A stretch of DNA of 64,000 nucleotides from CAWATZ01 sp963784995 (lineage in GTDB: Bacteria > Planctomycetota > Planctomycetia > Gemmatales > Gemmataceae): contig CAWATZ010000006.1 in NCBI GenBank assembly GCA_963784995.1, positions 248,001 to 312,000 on the forward strand, given 5' to 3'. Shown here in pieces: positions 56,648 through 64,000 of the stretch. The translations under genes and the position numbers were made by a program. Below the pieces are notes generated by a model. That model was not told the origin of the DNA and searched no databases. It saw only the letters and a program-made list of their open reading frames with translations. The stretch's first letter is position 1. Every line of letters begins with the position of its first letter.

Positions 56648-58120
56648 ATGCGTCCGCTGCTTCTGCTGCTCGCTGTTCTTGGCCTGACTCTCCCCGGCCT
56701 CGTTTGCGCTGCCGAGCCGGCCGAGAAACCGGTCCCCGAGACGGTCAGCTATTACCGCGACGTTCGACCGATCTTTCAGCAGCACTGCCAGGGCTGCCAT
56801 CAGCCGGCCAAGCCGCAGGGCGGCTACGTCATGACCAGTCACGCCGACCTGCTCAAGAACACCGAACGCGACACCCCCGGCATCGTCCCCGGCAAGGCCG
56901 CGAAAAGCTCGGTCATCGAGGTCATGCTCCCCGGCAAGGACGGCAAGGCGAGAATGCCCAAGGGCAAAGATCCCCTGGCCAGGCGCGACATCGAGGTGAT
57001 CCGCAAGTGGATCGCCCAGGGGGCCAAGGACGACACGCCGGTCAGCGCCCTGGACCTGGTCGATGCCGAGCATCCGCCGATCTATCATCTGCCGCCGGTG
57101 ATCAGCTCGCTGGCGTGGTCGCCCGACGGCAGCCTGCTGGCCATCACCGGCTATCACGAGGTGCTGCTGCACAAGGGCGACGGCAGCGGCCTGGTCGGCC
57201 GGCTGGTCGGCCTGGCGGAGCGCATCCAGTCGGTGGCTTTCTCCCCCGACGGCAAGCTCCTGGCGGCCGCCGGCGGCTCCCCCGGCCGCTTTGGCGAAGT
57301 GCAGATCTGGGACGTGGAAAGACGCAAGCTCAAGCTCTCGGTGTCGGTGACCTACGATACCCTGTACGGTGTCAGCTGGTCGCACGACAGCACCAAGGTC
57401 GCTTTTGGCTGTGCCGACAACACCCTGCGGGCCATCGACGCCAGTACAGGCAAACAAGTCCTGTTCGGAGGGGCGCACAACGACTGGGTGCTGGGCACGG
57501 TCTTCTCGCGCGATTCGCGCTTCCTGATCTCGATCAGCCGGGATCGCTCGGTCAAGCTGACCGAGGTGGAAACGCAGCGCTTCATCGACAACATCACCAG
57601 CATCACGCCCGGGGCCCTCAAGGGCGGCCTGATGGCCGTGGCCCGCAACCCCAACAAGAAGGACGTCAAGGTCGTCAACACGGCCAAGGGCACCGACCAG
57701 ACCGAGAAGCTCTACGACGAGATTGTCATTGCCGGCTCCGACGGCACGCCCCGGCTGTACAAGGTCCATCGCACCCAGAAACGGGTCATCGGCGACGATT
57801 TCAACAAGGTCCGCGAGTACCAGGCGCTGGCTGGCCGGATTCATTCGCTGAACTTCAACCCGGACGGCACTCTCTTCGCCGCGGGCAGCAGCCTCGACGG
57901 CACCGGCGAGGTGCGCGTTTACCAAACTGCCGACGCCAAGGTGGTGTCGCAGCTGGCGACGCCGACCAGCGGCGTTTTCTCCCTGGCCTTCGATCCCCAG
58001 GGCAAGGTGATCGCCTCGGGCGGCTCCGATGGCAGCATCCGCCTGAGCGATCCGATGACCGGCAAGATCATCAAGGAATTTGTTCCCGTGCCGTTGACCA
58101 CGACCACGGCGGGCAAGTAA
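56648..58120 (+). CDS. Planctomycete cytochrome/WD40 protein
   Basis: 490 residues. Signal peptide (1-21), then a planctomycete-type c-cytochrome domain with C47-x2-C50-H51 (QHCQGCHQPAKPQGGYVMTS) and MPKGKDPLARRDIEVIRKWI. A seven-blade WD40 propeller follows (SSLAWSPDGSLLAITGYHEV, VAFSPDGKLLAAAGG, GVSWSHDSTKVAF, LNFNPDGTLFAAGSS, FSLAFDPQGKVIASGGSDGS). Exported. It is followed by the DUF1549/DUF1553 gene on the same strand; such pairs are typical of planctomycetes and are thought to form periplasmic electron-transfer or polysaccharide-processing assemblies. Confidence 0.88.
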   Translation: MRPLLLLLAVLGLTLPGLVCAAEPAEKPVPETVSYYRDVRPIFQQHCQGCHQPAKPQGGYVMTSHADLLKNTERDTPGIVPGKAAKSSVIEVMLPGKDGKARMPKGKDPLARRDIEVIRKWIAQGAKDDTPVSALDLVDAEHPPIYHLPPVISSLAWSPDGSLLAITGYHEVLLHKGDGSGLVGRLVGLAERIQSVAFSPDGKLLAAAGGSPGRFGEVQIWDVERRKLKLSVSVTYDTLYGVSWSHDSTKVAFGCADNTLRAIDASTGKQVLFGGAHNDWVLGTVFSRDSRFLISISRDRSVKLTEVETQRFIDNITSITPGALKGGLMAVARNPNKKDVKVVNTAKGTDQTEKLYDEIVIAGSDGTPRLYKVHRTQKRVIGDDFNKVREYQALAGRIHSLNFNPDGTLFAAGSSLDGTGEVRVYQTADAKVVSQLATPTSGVFSLAFDPQGKVIASGGSDGSIRLSDPMTGKIIKEFVPVPLTTTTAGK

Positions 58121-58141
58121 GTTTTTATCCCCTCGCCCCGA

Positions 58142-58199
58142 ACGAGCCGCCAGGTTTATCCCGGCGGTCCTGTCCGCCGGGATAAACCCGGCGGCTCGT
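58142..58199. repeat. 26-bp palindrome with one mismatch
   Basis: Arms 58142-58167 and 58174-58199 (ACGAGCCGCCAGGTTTATCC...) with a 6-base loop, between the WD40 and DUF1549/DUF1553 genes. Confidence 0.8.
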
Positions 58200-58237
58200 C
58201 AGGCGTAAGGAAAAGTACCCTCAACGAGACAGCTACC

Positions 58238-61200
58238 ATGCCGACCGCATCCCTCCTTCGCAGCCACCGTTTTCCGCTCGCCCTGCTGCTGGTCGTCCTG
58301 ACCACTGCGATTCCCGCCGCTGCCCAGGAGAAACTGCCGCCGAACGTCCGGGTGATTCGCCTGGAAGTGCAGCCGACCACGATCACTCTCACCACGCCGT
58401 TCCAGTACAGCCAGCTGCTGGTGACCGGCGTGCTGCCATCCGGTGAGCGCATCGACCTGACGCGGCTGGCGAAGATCCAGCCGCCCGCGAAGGTGGCCAG
58501 GGTCACTCCCACCGGCCAGGTCCGGCCCATCGCCGACGGCAAGGGCGCCCTCAGCGTCACCTGGGAGGACAAGATTGCCATCGTGGACGTCAAGGTGGAG
58601 GGACTGAAGCAGAAGCCGGAGGTCAGCTTTGTCCGGGACGTGATGCCGGCCCTGTCGCGCATGGGCTGCAATGCCGGCACCTGCCACGGGGCGGCCGAGG
58701 GCAAGAACGGCTTCAAGCTGTCGCTGCGCGGCTACGATCCGCTGGGCGATCACCGCAGCCTGACCGACGACCTGGAAGGCCGGCGCTTCAACCGCGTCGC
58801 TCCGGAAAAGAGCCTGATGCTGCTCAAGACCTCCGGTGCCATTCCCCACGTCGGCGGCGTCGTCACCCAGCCGGGCGAGCCTTACTACGAGCTGCTCCAG
58901 CTCTGGATCGCCCAGGGCGTCAAGCTGGACGTGAACAGCACCCGCGTCAGCAAGATCGACAATCCAGCCGCGCTCGGTCAGCATCCCGCTGCCGGGGATG
59001 AAGCAGCAGATGGCCGTGGTCGCCACCTTCGCCAACGGCAGCGTCCGCGACGTGACCTCCGAGGCCTTCATCGACAGCAGCAACACCGAGGTGGCCACGG
59101 TGGACCGCAGCGGCACCGTGACGGCCGTCCGCCGCGGCGAGGCCACCATCATGGTCCGCTACGAGGGGAACTACGCGGCCAGCACCCTCTTTGTGATGGG
59201 CGACCGCAGCGGCTTTGTCTGGAAGCCGGTCGAGGGCCAAGGCGTCATCGACTCGCTGGTCTACGACAAGCTGAAACAGGTCAAGGTGCTGCCCAGCGAC
59301 CTCTGCACCGACGCCGAGTTCGTCCGCCGGGTCTATCTCGACCTGACCGGTCTGCCGCCGCAGCCCGAACAGGTCCGGGCCTTCCTGCACGACACCCGCC
59401 CGAGCCGGTTCAAGCGCGACGAACTGATCGACAAGCTGATCGGCAGCCCCGATTTCATCGAGCACTGGACCAACAAGTGGGCCGACCTGCTTCAGGTGAA
59501 TCGCAAGTTCCTGGGCGACAAGGGCGCGACCGCTTTTCGCGGCTGGATTCGCAAGTCCGTCGCCGAGAACATGCCCTACGACAAGTTCGCCCGCGCCATC
59601 CTGACGGCCAGCGGCTCCAACGTGGACAATCCACCGGCCAGCTATTTCAAGGTGCTGCGCGAGCCCGACGCGGTCATGGAGAACACCACCCAGCTGTTCC
59701 TGGCGGTGCGCTTCAACTGCAACAAGTGCCACGATCATCCCTTCGAGCGCTGGACCCAGGACCAGTATTACCACCTGGCCGCCTTCTTCGCCCAGGTCGG
59801 CCGGGCCGAGGACCCGCGCTACAAGGGCCAGAAGCTCGGCGGCACCGCGGTCGAGGGGGCCAAGCCGCTGGTGGAGGTGATTTCCGACCTCAAGGGCGGC
59901 GACGTGAAGCACGCCCGCACCGGGGCCGTCTCGGCACCGGTCTTCCCCTACAAGCACAACGACCTGGCCCCCGCCACCGCGACCCGGCGCGAGCAGGTCG
60001 CCCACTGGATCACCAGCACGGAGAACGTCTACTTCGCTCGCAGTTACGTCAACCGCCTCTGGAGCTACCTGCTGGGCGTCGGCCTGATCGAGCCGGTCGA
60101 TGACATCCGGGCGGGCAACCCGCCGAGCAACCCGAAACTGCTCGACTTCCTCACCGACGAGTTCGTCAAGAACGGCTTCAACACCCGGCACGTGATCCAG
60201 ATGATCTGCAAGTCGCGCGTCTACCAGCATTCGGTGGTGGCCAACGACTGGAACAAGGACGACGACATCAACTACGCCCGCGCCCTGCCGCGCCGGCTGT
60301 CGGCCGAGGTGCTTTTCGATTCGATCCACAGCGTCACCGGCTCGGTAAGCCGGCTTCCTGGCCTGCCGGCCGGCAGCCGGGCCGCCCAGATGCTCGACTC
60401 CACTGTCGATGCCCCCGGCGGCTTCTTCAACCTGTTCGGCAAGCCGCCGCGCGAGAGCGCCTGTGAATGCGAACGCAGCACCAGCCTGATGCTGGGGCCG
60501 GTGCTGAACCTGGTCAATGGCCCCATCCTGGCCGATGCGGTCCGCGATCCGAGCAACCGCATTGCCAGGGTGCTGGCCGCCGAGAAGAACGACACCAGGG
60601 TGGTCGAGGAACTGTACCTGGCCGCCCTGTGCCGGCCGCCGACCCCCGGCGAGCTGAAAGCCGCCCTGGAGACGCTGAAGGCGGGTGAGGCCGACTTCGA
60701 TGAGATGCTGGCGGAAGGCAAACGGCGTCAGGAGGCGCTGAATGCCTACGAGAAGCAGCTCAACGAACGGCAGGCCAAGTGGGAGACCGCCATGAAGCAG
60801 GCACCGGTGTGGGTCCCGGTTGGGATTACCAAGGCCGTTGCCAAGGGGGCTGGCGTGACCCTGAAAACGCAGCCGGACGGCTCCGTGCTGGCCAGCGGCG
60901 CCAACCCCGCTAACGACACCTATACCGTGACGGCGACCACTCCGCTGAAGGGAATCACCGCCATTCGCCTGGAGGCGCTGCCCGACCCGAGCCTGCCCGC
61001 CAAGGGCCCAGGCCGGTCCGGCGGCGGTAACTTCGTGCTGAATTATTTCAAGGTGGACGCCAGGGAGGCAGGGGCGGCGGGAGCGGGCCGGCCGCTGGCC
61101 CTGTTCAACGCCTCGGCGACCTTTGCCCAGGACAAATTCCCGGCCGCCAACGCTCTGCTCAACCAGCCCACGACCGGCTGGGCCATCTTCCCGCAGGTCG

Positions 61201-61583
61201 GCAAGGCCCACTCGATCTTTTTCCAGCTGCGCGAGCCGCTGACCACGACCAAGGACGCGGAATTGACCTTCACCCTGCAATCGCGCTTCGGCACGCAGCA
61301 CGTCCTCGGCAAGTTCAGGCTGTACGTGACCACCACCAGGCCGCCGCTGGCCCTGCCGCCGCTGCCGGAGAACGTGGCCCGCATCCTGAACACCGAGCCG
61401 GCCAAGCGGACGGCCCAGCAGAAGGCGGAGCTGACCCGGGTGTTCCGGGGCCAGGATCAGGAACTGACCCGGCTGCAGCGGGCGGTGGCGGAACACGGCA
61501 TGCCGGTGGACCGCCGCCAGCCGGGGGCGCAGGACCTGATGTGGGCGCTGCTGAACTCCAAGGCGTTCCTGTTCAATCGGTGA
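58238..61583 (+). CDS. DUF1549/DUF1553 protein with Ig-like domain (one frame correction)
   Basis: About 1,114 residues. Signal peptide (1-29); cytochrome-like motif C144-x4-C149-H150 (RMGCNAGTCHGA); bacterial Ig-like (BIG2) domain (VATFANGSVRDVTSEAFIDS); DUF1549 (LCTDAEFVRRVYLDLTGLPP) with CNKCHDHPFE; and DUF1553 (VNRLWSYLLGVGLIEPVDD, LSAEVLFDSIHSVTG, LNLVNGPILADAV). One extra A near 58963 shifts the frame; the corrected reading KIDIQPRSVSIPLPGMKQQM joins both parts. It is exported and probably works with the preceding cytochrome/WD40 protein. Its biochemical activity is not established for this family. Confidence 0.87.
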
Positions 61584-61591
61584 CCCGACTC

Positions 61592-61744
61592 TTCCTCCCC
61601 TCTCCCCGCTGGGGAGAGGGGTTGGGGGTGAGGGGTGGATTGTGTCGATTTATCGTTTCGCGCTGGGCCGAGTGAGCGCGAAACGATAAATCAAATGCAA
61701 CCCCTCACCCCCAACCCCTCTCCCCAGCGGGGAGAGGGGAGGAA
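61592..61744. repeat. 45-bp palindrome with a second 18-bp palindrome in its loop
   Basis: Outer arms 61592-61636 and 61700-61744 are exact inverted copies (TTCCTCCCCTCTCCCCGCTG type). The loop contains arms 61647-61664 and 61675-61692, identical in sequence to the palindrome at 40982-41026. This looks like one palindrome inserted into another. Confidence 0.85.
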
Positions 61745-61756
61745 AATGCACCACGG

Positions 61757-64000
61757 ATGGTGTCTCCCGTGATCTGTCTCGTTGCCAACGACCTGGCCCA
61801 TCTGATCCGCAACGGCGGCGTTGGCACGTACTTCTGGCTGCTGGCGCATCTCCTGGCCCGCAAGGGCCTTCCCGTCTTCCTCCTCTACGCCAACGACCCC
61901 ATCGAGAACCCCTCGGCCCTTCCGGACGTCCGCCGGCGACTGGAGAAAGCGGGCATCGGCTTCGCCACCCTGGCGGACTTTCCCGTTCCGCCGCACTGGC
62001 ATCTTCCCACCCACGGCAGCAACCCGCTCCTGCAGCGCAGTGAGCGGGTCCGCTTCGTGCTGGAGCATCTGCAGCAGCGTCATCGCTTTGACCTGATCGA
62101 GTTTGCCGACTGGGGCGCGTGTGGTTTTCGCTCCGTCCAGGCCCGGCGGACCGGGCTGGCGTTCGCGGACGCTGCGCATCCTGGTCCGGCTGCACGGCTC
62201 CAGCCAGTGGGGACGGGCCGGCAACCTCCAGGGACTCACCAGCAAGGAGGACCTGCGCCTCGATTTCGCCGAGCAGCACGCCTTCGATCACGCCGACGTT
62301 CAGCGCAGCCCCACCCGCTACGTGCTTGAGCAGGCCCGCGCCAGTGGCTGGGTGGTCCGAGCCGACGCCCAGGTGGATGGCTATCCCTTTCCCGACCGGC
62401 CTGACAGGCCGGGCGACTCCTCGGGAGAAGTCCGGGAGATCGTGTTCTTCGGCCGGCTGGAAGTGCGCAAGGGACTGCTGCTGTTCCTGGAGGCGTGCCG
62501 GCACCTGACACCGCTGCCGCTCGCTTTTGTCGGCAAGGACACCGTGTTGCCGGACGGCCGACGTGCTTCGGCCGTGATCCGGCAAGCGCTGCCGGGCCGG
62601 CGCGTTTCCCTTCACACCAATCTCGACCACGCGCAGGCCCTGGCCTATCTGCGGCAGCCCGGCCGGCTGGCCGTGCTGCCCTCGCTGGCCGACAACCTCC
62701 CCTTCGCCTTGATCGAGTGCGGCACCCAGGGCATCCCGTTCCTCGCATCTCACGTTGGCGGCATTCCCGAACTGCTGGCCGATCCGGACTTGCAGCGGCA
62801 GTTGCTTTTCCAGCCGACTGCACCGGACCTGCTGCGCTGTCTGCGCTCCTACCTCGACACCAGCGCGAGCCAGCGCCGATGCGGGACGGAGGAACTGTAC
62901 CAGCGCCTTGACCCGGGATGGAACAACGACCGGCTGGTTGAGGGATACGCGATGGTTAGCCGCGACGCGGAGCGCAGCGCAGCGGAGCGCGGAGAGGCCC
63001 CACCGAACGGAGCCTCTCCGCGCTCCGCTGCGCTGCGCTCCGCGTCGCGGCTAACGAACGGTGTTCCCGAACGGATTGGGCGAACCCACACACTGGTGAG
63101 CGTCGTCGTCCCCCACTTCAACCTGCCTGATTACCTCCCGGAGGCGTTGGCGTCGCTGGCCTGCCAGTCTTACCCTCATCTGGAGATCCTCGTCGTCGAT
63201 GACGGCTCCACCTGTCCGCGGGCCTTGCAAGTCGTGGCCGAGCAGGAACGCCTTTATCCGCACTTCCGCTTTCTGCGAACCGGCAACGCCGGTCCGGGAG
63301 CCGCCCGCAACGCCGGCCTGGCCGAGGCCCGGGGCGATTTTGTGCTGATGTTCGACGCGGACAACGTCGCCCTGCCACACTTGGTCGAAACCCTGGTGCG
63401 CGGGCTGGAGCGTCTGCCCGAGGTGGCGGCCCTGACCTGTCCGGTCCTGGGCGTCTCCGATTCTCCCAACCCGGCCGGCCGGCGACCGGTCCTGGTCAAT
63501 GCCTTCGCGGGCGGCCCGGTCTTGCTCGCCTGCCTGGAGAACGTCTTCGGCGACAGCACCGCCCTGTTCCGGGCCGATGCCCTGCGTGCCGTCGGCGGCT
63601 TTGACACGGATCGCTCCACTCCCTGGGAGGACTGGCTGACCTACCTCCGACTTGATCCAGGCCGGTTTCCAGATCGAAACGGTCCCGACCTTCCTGTTCC
63701 ATTACCGCGTTCGCCGGGGTAGCTACACGGCCGGGCTGATCCAGGGACCGGCGGACCGAGATCGGCTCCTGCAAATCCTGCTGCAACGCGGCTTCTCCGG
63801 CCCGGACTTGCCGCCGGGGGTCCGCCCGGCCAGCCTCTGGGCCATCGCGGTCCAGTTCGGGCTGCTCAGCGACCGCCAGAACACACTCCGCCATCGCCTG
63901 CTGGAGCAGATCAACAAACGACTGCGGCGAATGCCCCGGTTGCACGCCGGACTTAAACGGTTGCTCCAGCTGCTGCTCGGGCTGGTGCGCTGGTCGGTGC
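61757..64000 (+). CDS. GT4-GT2 fusion glycosyltransferase, runs off window (two frame corrections)
   Basis: More than 745 residues. The N-terminal GT4-type part reads ICLVANDLAHLIRNGGVGTY, IVFFGRLEVRKGLLLFLEAC and LPSLADNLPFALIECGTQGI with the donor-binding E-x7-E-like region. The second part is GT2: VSVVVPHFNLPDYLPEALAS, DDGS, NAGPGAARNAGLAEARGDFV and MFDADN. Extra bases near 62155 and 63650 shift the frame; the last corrected part reads QAGFQIETVPTFLFHYRVRR. Between the two domains a 44-bp-arm palindrome is translated as a linker. Probably adds two sugars to a surface glycan. The start codon lacks a clear ribosome site. Confidence 0.82.
62955..63055. repeat. 44-bp perfect palindrome inside the glycosyltransferase gene
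   Basis: Arms 62955-62998 and 63012-63055 (GTTAGCCGCGACGCGGAGCG...) with a 13-base loop. It is translated in frame as an alanine/serine/arginine-rich linker (SRDAERSAAERGEAPPNGAS) between the GT4 and GT2 domains. Confidence 0.88.

Overview
The window looks like a chromosomal segment of a planctomycete, most likely Gemmataceae or a close relative. The evidence is high GC with long clean frames, a TIGR02996-type leader on a leucine-rich-repeat protein, planctomycete cytochrome/DUF1549-DUF1553 and sorbosone-dehydrogenase/HEAT/haem-c proteins, a DUF6263 protein, an exported HEAT/beta-propeller family, and many long perfect palindromes between genes. No rRNA, tRNA or CRISPR array was seen.

Layout. 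1-2.55 kb: threonine synthase (3' end), a ThiS/MoaD-like sulfur carrier, a small unknown protein and a ThiF/MoeB-like activating enzyme. 2.55-8 kb: an FAD oxidoreductase, divergent from a membrane-anchored formylglycine-generating-enzyme-like protein and a dehydrogenase/HEAT/cytochrome fusion. 8.1-25.9 kb: seven tandem paralogues of about 800-830 aa. Each has a signal peptide, an internally duplicated HEAT block and a C-terminal propeller ending in RARRR. Five carry a matching promoter at fixed distance from the start codon. 26-30 kb: a membrane protein, a gene remnant next to a 411-bp element with 35-bp inverted ends, and the LRR protein.

30.4-35 kb is a degraded integron that does not match the canonical attC core consensus. 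Three 96-99 bp attC-like sites, each with one extrahelical base at the same place, separate short minus-strand cassettes: an unknown protein, a lipoprotein, and an Imm1-like immunity protein plus a small-protein/aspartic-protease pair. On the other side is an integron-integrase gene truncated before its catalytic C-terminus. It has a clear promoter, a dyad operator and an iteron-like repeat array that may be attI. An ORF-less group II intron sits at the junction of the repeat array and the first cassette.

35.3-42 kb (minus strand): a channel-like protein, a metallo-beta-lactamase-fold hydrolase, an MFS transporter, an XRE regulator, XerC/D and DUF6263. 42.4-64 kb: a sugar-phosphate deaminase-like protein, three polytopic GT-C-like proteins, RecQ, a nucleoside-type MFS transporter, a TolC-like lipoprotein, a cytochrome/WD40 protein, a DUF1549/DUF1553 protein and a GT4-GT2 fusion that runs off the end.

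Quality warning. About 18 genes or gene copies need a single-base frame correction, and about 15 of the corrections are one extra base. This bias suggests sequencing or assembly insertions rather than true pseudogenes. Coordinates for such genes span both frames. One palindrome carries a 19-bp flanking duplication, and removing it restores an ATGA gene overlap, so at least one palindrome family appears mobile.
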